Below, piece after piece: positions 28,110-39,028 of a stretch of DNA of 64,000 nucleotides. The translations under genes were made by a program, and so were the position numbers. The stretch covers positions 93,360 to 157,359 of the forward strand of contig NZ_AMQY01000018.1 of assembly GCF_000334215.1 (NCBI RefSeq), given 5' to 3'. Position 1 is the stretch's first letter; every line of letters starts with the position of its first letter. The DNA is from Vreelandella jeotgali Hwa (GTDB lineage: Bacteria; Pseudomonadota; Gammaproteobacteria; Pseudomonadales; Halomonadaceae). Below the pieces are notes generated by a model. It worked only from the letters and a program-made list of their open reading frames with translations, made no database searches and was not told the DNA's origin.

Positions 28110-30740
28110 TCAGCCGAGCGCCTTGTCCGCCATCTCGAATACGTTGGTCGACAGCGGCCGATCCTTGATGCGTTCCAGCTCGGCCTGCATCAGCGCCTGA
28201 CGGGTATCGTCAAAGCGGCGCCAGCGCGTCAGCGGCGTCATCAGACCGGCGGCGATTTCCGGGTTCAAGCCGTCCAGCTCGATTACCGCGTCCGCCAGCA
28301 GCGCGTAGCCCGCGCCGTCCAGGCGGTGGAAGTTGACCCGGTTATGGGCAAAGGTGCCCAGCAGCGCGCGCACCTTGTTGGGATTTTTCAATGAAAATGC
28401 CGGGTGCGTCATCAGCTGCTTCACGCGTTCGAGCACGTCTTCCTGCGGGCTGGATACCTGCAGGCTGAACCACTGGTCCATCACCAGCGGATCATCGGCC
28501 CACTGCTCACCGAACGCCCGGATCGCCGGCTCAGACAAGTCATCGCGGCTGGAGTGCGCCAGCAGCGTCAATGCCTGACGCACATCGGTCATGTTTTGTC
28601 CGGCCTTGAACTGTGCCCGGCAATGCTCGATGCCTGCCTCGTCCTCGATGGCCATAAGATAGCCCAGCGCGACGTTTTTCAGGCTGCGCTGGCCGATCTG
28701 CGCCGGCGTCGGGGCATATTCGGCGTCCGACCGGTTGGCCTCGTATACCGCCATGAAGTCGTCGCGCAGCGCCAGCGCCAGCGACTGACGGACAAACTCC
28801 CGCGCGGCGTGGATGGCGTCAACGTCCACCAGCGGCTGAGACTCGGCGATGCACGCCTCCGACGGCAGACGCAGCATCTCCGCCAGCACCGCCTTGTCGT
28901 CCGACCGCGACGTCAGCAGCGGCCGGTAGGCCTCGACCAGGCGGTTATCCATGACTTTTTCCACGCCGTTACGGTGCGCGGCGATCAGGTCGTTGAGCGC
29001 GAGCATCGCCAGCCGCTGGCTGGCTTCCCAGCGGTTGAAGCCATCGCTGTCGTGGGTCAGAAGGAACGCCAGATCTTCCCGGGAATAGGGGAAGTTCAGC
29101 TTCACCGGGGCGGAAAAGTGGCGCAGCAAGGACGGCGTGGGCGCCTCGGAGACGTCGGTAAAGACAAACGTCTGCTCGTCGTCACGCAGGTGGAGCACCG
29201 TGTCGCGACCGCATTTTTCACCGTCGAGCGTCAGCGTCAGGTCATGCCCCGAGCGGGTGCCAATCAGCCCCATGCGCACCGGCACATGCAGCGGCTCGGG
29301 CGCCTGCTGGCCTGCGGTTACCGGAGTGCGCTGGCGCAGCGTGAGGCGATATTCGCCGTTCACGTAGTCGTATTCGCCGTGGGCATCGATTTCCGGCGTG
29401 CCGGCCTGCTGATACCAGCGCATGAACTGATCCAGATTCTGCCCCGAAACTTCCGCCATGCAGCCGACGAAATCCTCGATGGTCACGGCCTGGCCGTCAA
29501 AACGCGCGAAGTAGAGGTCGCTGCCGCGACGGAAGGCGTCCTCGCCCACCAGGTTTTTCAGCATGCGCACCACTTCTGCGCCCTTTTCGTAAACGGTCAG
29601 AGTGTAGAAGTTGGTGATTTCCAGGTAGCTTTCGGGCCGCACCGGGTGCGCCGTGGGGCCGGCGTCTTCGGCAAACTGTGCGGTACGGAAAAAGCCCACG
29701 TCCTGAATCCGCTTGACCGGGGCGGAGTTGATATCCGCGGAAAAACTCTGATCGCGAAAGACGGTAAAGCCTTCCTTGAGCGACAGCTGAAACCAGTCGC
29801 GGCAGGTCACGCGGTTGCCCGACCAGTTGTGGAAATACTCGTGGGCGACAATGCCTTCCACCTGCTGAAAGGCGGCATCGGTGGCGGTATCGGGATGCGT
29901 CAGCACCGCCGCCGAGTTGAAGATATTGAGCCCCTTGTTCTCCATGGCGCCCATGTTGAAATCGTTGACGGCGACGATCATGAAACGGTCGAGATCATAC
30001 TCGCGGCCGTAGGTATCCTCGTCCCAGCGCATGGCGCGCTTGAGCGAGGCCATGGCGTGGTCGGTCTTGCCCAGGTTGTCTTCTTCGACCCAGATCTGCA
30101 GCGTGACGTCGCGGCCGCTCATGGTGGTAAAGCGGTCTTCCACACATTCCAGGTCGCCGGCCACCAGCGCAAACAGGTAGGACGGCTTGGGGTGCGGATC
30201 TTCCCAGGTCACGAAGTGGCGTCCGCCGTCGAGTTCGCCGCGCTCCACCGGATTGCCGTTGGCCAGCAGCACCGGCTCGCGCTCGGCGTCGCCGATCACG
30301 GTGACGCGGAATACCGCCATGACGTCCGGCCGGTCGGGATAAAACGTAATACGCCGAAAGCCTTCGGCTTCGCACTGGGTACAGTACATGCCGCTGGACT
30401 GGTAGAGCCCTTCCAGCGCCGTGTTGTCCCTGGGCGCCACGCGCACCCGAGTGTCCAGCGTAAACGACGCGGGCACATCGGCAATGGTCAGCCCCTGTTC
30501 GTCGTGGCGGTAGGCGTCATCGGCGAGCGTCTGACCGTCGAGCGCAACGCTTTGCAGCTCAAGCTGCTCGCCGTGGAGAAACAGCGGCGCATCGGGCCGG
30601 GCCTCGGGATGACGCTCAACGGTCAGACGCGCATCAACGCGGGTGCTGGCGGGGTCCAGGTCAAACGTCAGCTCGGTGTGAGTCACGCGGTACGCGGGCG
30701 GCTGGTAGTCGCTTGAATAAACCGGCTGCGGTTCTGACAT
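28110..30740 (-). CDS. pepN: Aminopeptidase N
   Basis: PepN is a cytosolic M1 zinc aminopeptidase that completes degradation of peptides released by ATP-dependent proteases. The 876-residue product has the substrate-binding GAMEN motif (NMGAMENKGLN, near residue 263) and the zinc site HEYFHNW near residues 299-305, with the downstream glutamate in LKEGFTVFRDQ. The C-terminal helical domain is complete. AAGGAG precedes ATG 30740. Length matches E. coli PepN (870). Confidence 0.98.
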   Translation of the reverse strand: MSEPQPVYSSDYQPPAYRVTHTELTFDLDPASTRVDARLTVERHPEARPDAPLFLHGEQLELQSVALDGQTLADDAYRHDEQGLTIADVPASFTLDTRVRVAPRDNTALEGLYQSSGMYCTQCEAEGFRRITFYPDRPDVMAVFRVTVIGDAEREPVLLANGNPVERGELDGGRHFVTWEDPHPKPSYLFALVAGDLECVEDRFTTMSGRDVTLQIWVEEDNLGKTDHAMASLKRAMRWDEDTYGREYDLDRFMIVAVNDFNMGAMENKGLNIFNSAAVLTHPDTATDAAFQQVEGIVAHEYFHNWSGNRVTCRDWFQLSLKEGFTVFRDQSFSADINSAPVKRIQDVGFFRTAQFAEDAGPTAHPVRPESYLEITNFYTLTVYEKGAEVVRMLKNLVGEDAFRRGSDLYFARFDGQAVTIEDFVGCMAEVSGQNLDQFMRWYQQAGTPEIDAHGEYDYVNGEYRLTLRQRTPVTAGQQAPEPLHVPVRMGLIGTRSGHDLTLTLDGEKCGRDTVLHLRDDEQTFVFTDVSEAPTPSLLRHFSAPVKLNFPYSREDLAFLLTHDSDGFNRWEASQRLAMLALNDLIAAHRNGVEKVMDNRLVEAYRPLLTSRSDDKAVLAEMLRLPSEACIAESQPLVDVDAIHAAREFVRQSLALALRDDFMAVYEANRSDAEYAPTPAQIGQRSLKNVALGYLMAIEDEAGIEHCRAQFKAGQNMTDVRQALTLLAHSSRDDLSEPAIRAFGEQWADDPLVMDQWFSLQVSSPQEDVLERVKQLMTHPAFSLKNPNKVRALLGTFAHNRVNFHRLDGAGYALLADAVIELDGLNPEIAAGLMTPLTRWRRFDDTRQALMQAELERIKDRPLSTNVFEMADKALG

Positions 30741-30828
30741 GGCGTATGACTCCTTGTTGGCACCGGCATAAGATAGCCGACGGCAGTACAGTAGTGGTGA
30801 AAAAATTCAGTAAGCAAACAGCAGAACA

Positions 30829-30848
30829 GCGCCGCTGACCGGCGGCGC
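30829..30848 (-). terminator. Possible terminator after yajQ
   Basis: GCGCCGC (30829-30835) and GCGGCGC (30842-30848) form a 7-bp stem with a 6-base loop just past the yajQ stop. On the minus strand it is followed by TGTTCTGCTGTTTGC, a broken T-tract. Confidence 0.45.
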
Positions 30849-30858
30849 AGGGTTGTAT

Positions 30859-31344
30859 TCAGTCGCGGAAATTATCGAACTGGAGCGGCAGGTCGGGCCC
30901 TTCCTCGCTGCGCAACAGCGCCATGATGCCCTGCAGATCATCGCGTTTCTTGCCTGTCACACGAACTTTCTCGCCCTGAATCTGCGATTGTACCCTGGCT
31001 TTGCTGGCCTTGATGCGCTTGACGATATCCTTGGCGTCGGCCTGCTCCAGCCCCTGTTTGAGGGTCACCGTCTGGCGCACGCGCACGCCACCCAGCTCGG
31101 GCTCGGCCACGTCCATGCAGCGGGCGTCAATGCCACGGGCGATCAGGCGCCCGCGCAGCATTTCCAGCATCTGCTTGAGCTGAAAGTCGGCGTCGGCTTC
31201 CAGGCTGACGTTTTCGCCCTCCAGCGTAAAGCTGGCGTCAACGCCGCGAAAATCAAAGCGGGTCTGGACTTCGCGATTGGCCTGATCCACGGCGTTGGTG
31301 GCTTCGTGGCGGTCAAATTCGGAGACGATATCAAACGAGGGCAT
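30859..31344 (-). CDS. yajQ: YajQ-family nucleotide-binding protein
   Basis: YajQ proteins bind nucleotides; a Xanthomonas member binds cyclic di-GMP. The 161-residue product starts MPSFDIVSEFDRHEATNAVD and contains the duplicated ferredoxin-like fold with VQTRFDFRGVDASFTLEG and KVRVTGKKRDDLQGIMALLR. ATG 31344 follows AGGA; the frame is open to 31491 but the extra 49 residues have no family support. The 244-base gap to cobO (31345-31588) shows no clear element. Confidence 0.93.
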   Translation of the reverse strand: MPSFDIVSEFDRHEATNAVDQANREVQTRFDFRGVDASFTLEGENVSLEADADFQLKQMLEMLRGRLIARGIDARCMDVAEPELGGVRVRQTVTLKQGLEQADAKDIVKRIKASKARVQSQIQGEKVRVTGKKRDDLQGIMALLRSEEGPDLPLQFDNFRD

Positions 31345-31588
31345 AATACATTCCTGTAAAGAGGCAGCCTGCCATTCTAGAGCAGCCACCCGGCTACCTG
31401 CCAATTTAGTTATCACGCTAACAGAGAGTCTGCAAAACGCCGGGCTATCGCCGTTGGTCATGCCCAAAGAGCCGCTCGCCTTGTCCGCCACGCACGCATG
31501 ACATAGGCTACGCCGCCCATACGCAACGCTGCCGGCACGGCCACTTCAGCCGTTACCATGACCGGCCCTCAACCCAGGGAGCAGAACC

Positions 31589-32188
31589 ATGAGCGATCGC
31601 GATACGCGCCACAAGGCGTCGATGGAAAAACTGAAAGCACACGTTGACGACAAGGTAGCCAACGCCACGGAACAGCGCGGCCTGATCCTGATCAACACCG
31701 GCAACGGCAAGGGCAAGACCACGGCTGCCTGGGGCACCGTGGCACGCGCCCTGGGCTATGGCTACGGCGTCGGGGTGGTGCAATTCATCAAGGGACTGTG
31801 GGAGTGCGGCGAACGCAACCGGCTGGAAGACGACCCCAACCTCGATATCGCCATCATGGCCACGGGATTTACCTGGGAAACCCAGAACCGCGAAGCCGAT
31901 ACCCAGGCCTGCCGGGAAGTCTGGGCCGAGGCCGAACGCATGCTTGCCGATCCCGAGGTCTATCTCGTGGTGCTCGACGAAATCACCTACATGCTCAAGT
32001 TCGGCTATCTGGATATTGCGACCGTTAAGCAGGCGCTGGAAAACCGTCCGCACGAGCAGACGGTGGTGATTACCGGGCGCAACGCGCATCGCGACCTGAT
32101 TGCCATGGCCGATACCGTCACCGACATGCAGGAAGTCCGCCACGCGTTCGGTAGCGGACTCCAGGCGCGGCGGGGCATCGACTTTTAA
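31589..32188 (+). CDS. cobO: Cob(I)yrinic acid a,c-diamide adenosyltransferase
   Basis: CobO/BtuR transfers the adenosyl group of ATP to the cobalt of corrinoids, for de novo synthesis or salvage. The 199-residue product has the P-loop GNGKGKTT (residues 38-45), VGVVQFIKGLWECGERN, and the Walker B-like LVVLDEITYML. The N-terminal segment and length fit BtuR/CobO. GGGAG precedes the ATG. No other corrinoid gene or cobalamin riboswitch was seen near it, so it is isolated from a cob cluster in this window. Confidence 0.95.
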   Translation: MSDRDTRHKASMEKLKAHVDDKVANATEQRGLILINTGNGKGKTTAAWGTVARALGYGYGVGVVQFIKGLWECGERNRLEDDPNLDIAIMATGFTWETQNREADTQACREVWAEAERMLADPEVYLVVLDEITYMLKFGYLDIATVKQALENRPHEQTVVITGRNAHRDLIAMADTVTDMQEVRHAFGSGLQARRGIDF

Positions 32189-32244
32189 ACACGCCCATAC
32201 CCCGCCGCTTGCGGTCGGCCAGCCTCACCCGGGTGGCCGGCCGG

Positions 32245-34733
<2,489 letters not shown>

Positions 34734-34806
34734 TGTCAACATTCCTGCAAGACGACGGTGACAGCCTCGGACGGGCATCGCCGGCATGGCTACCATTTAT
34801 AACGAC

Positions 34807-34820
34807 CGTCATATATGACG
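34807..34820. promoter_or_regulatory. 14-bp perfect palindrome upstream of hisZ-purA
   Basis: CGTCATATATGACG is self-complementary and lies about 75 bases before the hisZ start. On the minus strand it directly precedes TATAAA, and the TCGTCAT half is duplicated just upstream. This fits an operator or promoter element; the regulator is unknown. Confidence 0.45.
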
Positions 34821-34855
34821 ACGATCCATGACGACATGCCCTCAACGTGAGGCCA

Positions 34856-34880
34856 CAAAAAAACCGGGCGACGCCCGGTT
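34856..34880 (-). terminator. Rho-independent terminator of the hflKC operon
   Basis: The stem AACCGGGC (34862-34869) / GCCCGGTT (34873-34880) with a 3-base loop is followed on the minus strand by a run of seven T. It separates hflC from hisZ. Confidence 0.92.
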
Positions 34881-34902
34881 ACTCAAGTCTACCATGTTTG
34901 AC

Positions 34903-34929
34903 GGCCGGATGAACCCCGTTCACCCGGCC
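34903..34929 (-). other. Second hairpin just past hflC
   Basis: GGCCGGATGAAC (34903-34914) and GTTCACCCGGCC (34918-34929) pair over 12 bp with one G-T wobble and a 3-base loop. It starts about 10 bases after the hflC stop and has no T-tract. It may protect the 3' end from exonucleases. Confidence 0.55.
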
Positions 34930-34939
34930 GCGGTGGCGG

Positions 34940-35830
34940 CTACTCGGCGCTGACCGAGTCCGGCATGGCGCTGTTCAGGTAGCGGAAGAACTCGCTATCC
35001 GGCTCCAGCACCAGCAGGTTGTCGTCACCTTCAAAGCTCTTGCGGTAGGCGTTGAGACTCCGCCAGAAAGCAAAGAACTCGGCATCCTGCTCGTAGGCGT
35101 TGGAGTAGATTCGGGCCGCTTCCGCGTCGCCTTCACCCCGCAGGGTTTCAGCGCGCTCCCGCGCCTGGGCCAGCAGTACCTGGCGACGGCGGTCGGCGTT
35201 GGCCTGAATCCGCTCGGCCTCTTCCTGACCCTGGGCACGCCACTCGCGGGCTTCGCGCTCACGCTCGGAGCGCATGCGCTCAAATACCGCGGCGGAGACG
35301 TCTTCGGGCAGGTCGATACGCTTGATGCGGATATCGCGGATGGCCACGCCCAGCTCTTCGCGCATCAAGTCGTCGAGGTCCTTGCGCGGACCGGTCATCA
35401 GATCATCCCGGTTCTCGGCGATGATCTGCTGCAACTCCAGGCGACCGAAGGCGTTACGCAGGCTCTCGTCCACGCGCGGCTGAATCAGCCGCACGGCCAT
35501 GGTTTCATCGCCCGCGGTGGCTTCGTAATACAGCTTGGGGTCAATGACTTCCCATTTGACATAGGAGTCAACGATCACGGCCTTCTGCTCGCGAGTCAGA
35601 TAGCGGCTGGTATCGGTATCCAGCGTCAGCAGCCGCGTATCAAACTTGCGGATGGTGTTGGTCACCGGCACCTTGAAATGGAGCCCGGGCTCAATGTTGT
35701 CCTCGACCACCTCACCAAAGCGCAGCTTCACCGCGCGCTGGGTCTCATCGACGACATAGAGGCTGTTACTCGCAAGCCAGGCGGCGACGGCCAAACCGCC
35801 GACGATCAGCAGGGAACGATTATTGATCAT
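34940..35830 (-). CDS. hflC: Protease modulator HflC
   Basis: HflC is an SPFH/band-7 membrane protein that with HflK forms a large cage around the FtsH protease. The 296-residue product has one N-terminal membrane segment (about residues 6-24) and the band-7 domain with LYVVDETQRAVKLRFGEVVE and LGVAIRDIRIKRIDLPEDV, then a helical region ending FFRYLNSAMPDSVSAE. It starts immediately after the hflK stop with no gap. The DUF2065 gene (yjeT) that often follows hflC is absent; hairpins fill that position. Confidence 0.96.
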   Translation of the reverse strand: MINNRSLLIVGGLAVAAWLASNSLYVVDETQRAVKLRFGEVVEDNIEPGLHFKVPVTNTIRKFDTRLLTLDTDTSRYLTREQKAVIVDSYVKWEVIDPKLYYEATAGDETMAVRLIQPRVDESLRNAFGRLELQQIIAENRDDLMTGPRKDLDDLMREELGVAIRDIRIKRIDLPEDVSAAVFERMRSEREREAREWRAQGQEEAERIQANADRRRQVLLAQARERAETLRGEGDAEAARIYSNAYEQDAEFFAFWRSLNAYRKSFEGDDNLLVLEPDSEFFRYLNSAMPDSVSAE

Positions 35831-37108
35831 TTACCGGCCCTCCCTGCGGATGGACGTTCTGTTGGAAGTGTTGTTGGAAGTGTTGCTGGACGTATTTCCG
35901 GAAGTGCTGCCCGAACGGCTGCTACCGGAACGATAGTCAAAGTCGCTGTTGTTGGACGACGGCATATTCTTCAGCACGTCGGGGTCCAGCGCTTCATCGC
36001 TGCTCGAGGCGCCGCTATTGCCGCGCAGCTTGTCCAGCGGCAGGTACATCAGCGGGGCGTTGTCGCCGGTATCCAGCAGCACCTTGGGCGTTGAACCGAA
36101 GACTTCTTCGATCGCCTCGATGTACAGGCGCTCGCGCATGGTCTCGGGCGAGTTGCGATATTCCGAGAGTAGCGAGGTAAAGCGGTTGGCCTGACCCTGG
36201 GCTTCAGCCACCACCGACTCGCGGTAGCCCTGCCCCTGCTCGACCAGGCGCTGCGCCTGACCCTGAGCTTCGGGGATAATCGCGTTGGCGTAGGCAATGC
36301 CCTTGTTGATGGTCCGCTGACGATCCTCACGGGCGCGGATAACGTCATCAAAGGCATCGATCACCGGCTCGGGCGCCGACGTCGACTCGATGTTGATGGT
36401 CTGCAGCTGAATACCCACGTCGTAGTTATCCAGATAGGTTTGCAGACGGCTGGCCACCGAGCTGCCGAGGATTTCACGCCCCGATGTCAGGATATCGATC
36501 ATGTCGGTGCCGCCCACGACGTGGCGCAGCGAGGAATCCAGCGCGTTTTCGATCGACAGGTTCGGGTCGCGCACGTTGAGCATGAAATTGCCCGGGTCGG
36601 ATACCCGATACTGCGCCGAGATTTCGACCTTCACGATATTCTCATCGCGGGTCAGCATCGACTGGGTCTGGGTCAGCGAGCGCACCCGGGTCACGTTGAC
36701 CATGCGCACGTCGTCCACCAGCGGCGGATTCCACTGCAGACCCGGTGTGACCACTTCCTGGAATTTGCCGAAGCGCAGCACCACGCCACGCTCGGCCTGA
36801 TCCACCAGGTAGAAACCGGAGGCTGCCCAGATGGCCAGCGCCACGATGATCAGCAGCCCCGGCAGGGTAAAGGCGCTGCGCGACTTGCCGCCGCCGTTAT
36901 CACCGCCGCCGTTGCGACCGCCGCCTTTCCTGTGCTTGCCCAGCAGGCTGTTGATTTTTTGCTGAAACTTTTTCAGCGCTTCGTCCAGGTCGGGAGGCCC
37001 CTGGTTGTTACCTCCATTGCCTCCCCCGCGGTTGCCGCCGCCCTTGCGTCGACCACCGCTGCTCCACGGGTCGTGCTGGTCGCCACCACCAGGCTCATTC
37101 CAGGCCAT
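35831..37108 (-). CDS. hflK: FtsH protease activity modulator HflK
   Basis: HflK is the larger SPFH partner of HflC. The 425-residue product has a cytoplasmic glycine- and asparagine-rich head (residues 1-75), a membrane helix at about 81-100, and the band-7 domain with FYLVDQAERGVVLRFGKFQE. The C-terminal tail is low-complexity, ending in four NTS-type tetrapeptides. The ATG is preceded by GGAG. It is the first gene of hflKC and separated from hflX by 153 bases containing a small hairpin near 37242-37260. Confidence 0.96.
   Translation of the reverse strand: MAWNEPGGGDQHDPWSSGGRRKGGGNRGGGNGGNNQGPPDLDEALKKFQQKINSLLGKHRKGGGRNGGGDNGGGKSRSAFTLPGLLIIVALAIWAASGFYLVDQAERGVVLRFGKFQEVVTPGLQWNPPLVDDVRMVNVTRVRSLTQTQSMLTRDENIVKVEISAQYRVSDPGNFMLNVRDPNLSIENALDSSLRHVVGGTDMIDILTSGREILGSSVASRLQTYLDNYDVGIQLQTINIESTSAPEPVIDAFDDVIRAREDRQRTINKGIAYANAIIPEAQGQAQRLVEQGQGYRESVVAEAQGQANRFTSLLSEYRNSPETMRERLYIEAIEEVFGSTPKVLLDTGDNAPLMYLPLDKLRGNSGASSSDEALDPDVLKNMPSSNNSDFDYRSGSSRSGSTSGNTSSNTSNNTSNRTSIRREGR
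35852..35899 (-). repeat. 12-bp in-frame repeat at the 3' end of hflK
   Basis: Four 12-bp units encode the tetrapeptides GNTS, SNTS, NNTS and NRTS, ending 18 bases before the stop codon. Unit size matches the lptB array; the sequence does not. Confidence 0.8.
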
Positions 37109-37261
37109 ACTTCATCTCCATCAAGGGTTCACCGGCACGCAGCGTCCACGCATTCAGCCGCGACGCCGTGCTTTTCTTCCTGTTGCGGTTGAGTGTTCAG
37201 GCATCAAGGCCCGCTGCCTCACCGGCCTTACGGCATACTAGCTGCCGGGTCGCACCCGGCA

Positions 37262-38572
37262 TTACCAGTCGGCCGGCTCTTGCAGCGCCTCGGGCAAATA
37301 GGTCTCCGCGCGCTCCCCCAGCCTGGCCATCAGCTGATTGAAGTCGCGCCGCTGCAGGCGCACGTTGATCATCGGGCGCCCCTGGTCGTCGAACTGCTCG
37401 TCGCGCACGGCGTTCAGCTCGTGCAGGCCGGCGCGAAGCCGGCCCTGCTCCGGCGCCAGGGTCAGCGAAAAGTCTATCACGTCATCCGCCAGGCGCTCAG
37501 TCAGCGCCTGGTAGAGCAGGTCCAGCCCCCGCGAGTCCCGGGCCGAGAGCCACACGGCTTCGGGTACCCCGTCGCCGTCGCGCTCGATACGCGGCGCGCT
37601 GTCCAGCCGGTCAATCTTGTTCATGACCTTGAGCACGGGCACGTCATCGGCGCCGATTTCCTTGAGCACGCCGTCGACCTGCTCGACGTTCAGGTCGCGG
37701 TCGGGGTCCGAGGCGTCGATCACATGAACCAGCAGCGAGGCGTCGGCGGCCTCCTGCAGCGTCGCCTGAAATGCCTCGACCAGCTTATGGGGCAAGTGGC
37801 GGATAAAGCCGACGGTATCGGCCATGACCACCGGCCCTACATCGTCGATCTCCAGACGCCGCAGCGTCGGGTCCAGGGTCGCGAACAGCTTGTCGGCCTG
37901 ATACACCCGCGCCTCGGTCAGGGCGTTGAACAGCGTCGACTTCCCCGCGTTGGTATAGCCCACCAGCGAAATGCTGCTGATTTCGGCACGTGCCCTGGCG
38001 CGACGGCTCTGCTCGCGCTGTTTACGCACCTTGTCCAGACGTTTGTGGATCGCCTTGATCCGCCCGCGCAAAAGCCGCCGGTCGGTTTCCAGCTGGGTTT
38101 CGCCGGGACCGCGCAGACCGATACCGCCGGCCTGACGCTCCAGGTGTGTCCAGCCGCGCACCAGCCGCGTTGAGGCATATTCCAGCTGGGCCAGCTCGAC
38201 CTGCAGCTTGCCCTCATGGGTACGCGCCCGCTGGGCGAAAATATCCAGAATCAACCCGGTGCGGTCGAGCACCCGGCAGGCGAGTTCCTGCTCCAGGTTA
38301 CGCTGCTGGGACGGGCTCAGGCCGTGGTTGAAAATCACCAGGTCGGCGCCGTGCGCCGCCATCATCGAACGCAGCTCGCCCAGTTTGCCCGAACCGATAA
38401 AGCTACGCGAATCCGGGCGGTTACGGCTCGCCGTCAACAGGGTTGCGACCTCGGCGCCGGCCGACCTGACCAGCTCGAGAAACTCGCCCGGGTCTTCCCG
38501 GTCCTGCTCGTCCTGAAAGTCAACGTGCACCAGCACGGCCGTTTCCCCGGCCTTGGGGCGTTCAAAAAACAA
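37262..38572 (-). CDS. hflX: Ribosome-splitting GTPase HflX
   Basis: HflX is a GTPase that binds the 50S subunit and dissociates stalled ribosomes. The 436-residue product has the N-terminal HflX domain (VLVHVDFQDEQD), a coiled linker, and the G domain with P-loop GYTNAGKST, switch DTVGFI, and NKID. The start is TTG 38572: an in-frame TGA directly precedes it, and the resulting MFFERPKAGETAVLVHV aligns with the family N-terminus. GAGG lies 9 bases upstream. It follows hfq by 38 bases, the usual hfq-hflX pair. Confidence 0.94.
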   Translation of the reverse strand: MFFERPKAGETAVLVHVDFQDEQDREDPGEFLELVRSAGAEVATLLTASRNRPDSRSFIGSGKLGELRSMMAAHGADLVIFNHGLSPSQQRNLEQELACRVLDRTGLILDIFAQRARTHEGKLQVELAQLEYASTRLVRGWTHLERQAGGIGLRGPGETQLETDRRLLRGRIKAIHKRLDKVRKQREQSRRARARAEISSISLVGYTNAGKSTLFNALTEARVYQADKLFATLDPTLRRLEIDDVGPVVMADTVGFIRHLPHKLVEAFQATLQEAADASLLVHVIDASDPDRDLNVEQVDGVLKEIGADDVPVLKVMNKIDRLDSAPRIERDGDGVPEAVWLSARDSRGLDLLYQALTERLADDVIDFSLTLAPEQGRLRAGLHELNAVRDEQFDDQGRPMINVRLQRRDFNQLMARLGERAETYLPEALQEPADW

Positions 38573-38610
38573 TCAATACCTCGCGGGCTGAACCGGCGTA
38601 TGCAAACTCA

Positions 38611-38862
38611 TCAAGCCTCTTCGTCGCCTTCATCAGCAGCGTCCTGCGCCGGCAGGCGCACCGTACGCGACGGCACCACGGTGGAAATCGCGTGCTTGTA
38701 GACCATCTGGCTGACCGTGTTGCGCAGCAGGATGACAAACTGATCAAAGGATTCAATCTGCCCCTGGAGCTTGATGCCGTTCACCAGAAAAATGGAAACC
38801 GGAATGCGCTCCTTGCGCAAGATGTTCAAGTACGGGTCTTGAAGGGACTGCCCTTTGGACAT
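38611..38862 (-). CDS. hfq: RNA chaperone Hfq
   Basis: Hfq is a hexameric Sm-like protein that promotes sRNA-mRNA pairing. The 83-residue product starts [20 protein letters not shown] and has the Sm1 and Sm2 motifs ([30 protein letters not shown]). The C-terminal tail is short and acidic ([11 protein letters not shown]) compared with the long E. coli tail. AGGGAG precedes the ATG. In the 166-base gap to miaA (38863-39028), TATAAC near 38956 could be a -10 element, but no good -35 was found. Confidence 0.98.
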   Translation of the reverse strand: MSKGQSLQDPYLNILRKERIPVSIFLVNGIKLQGQIESFDQFVILLRNTVSQMVYKHAISTVVPSRTVRLPAQDAADEGDEEA

Positions 38863-39001
38863 GGTGCTCTCCCTAAAACTGTCGTTGGAGTTGGTTATTA
38901 AACGTGCGCCCGAGGCACCCTGCAGTATGATTCCCCGATATCCGGCTCATTGCTGCTCGACAACAGGCGTTATAAAACGGGTATCTTACGCTAAGCACTG
39001 C

Positions 39002-39025
39002 GTTCACGCACGACTTTGCGCGAAC
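39002..39025 (-). other. Hairpin at the 3' end of miaA
   Basis: GTTCACGC (39002-39009) and GCGCGAAC (39018-39025) pair over 8 bp with one wobble pair and an 8-base loop, 3 bases after the miaA stop. There is no T-tract, so it is unlikely to be an intrinsic terminator. Confidence 0.4.
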
Positions 39026-39028
39026 GGT

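Noticed and set aside
28404..30716. 770-codon open frame opposite pepN
   Set aside because: Same antisense artefact; pepN has all catalytic motifs on the other strand.
32189..32244. Terminator between cobO and purA
   Set aside because: The GGCCA/TGGCC arms are short, the loop is large and there is no T-run on either strand.
34797..34939. Small DUF2065 (yjeT) gene after hflC
   Set aside because: Only about 60 bases separate the hflC stop from its terminator, and no matching hydrophobic frame exists.
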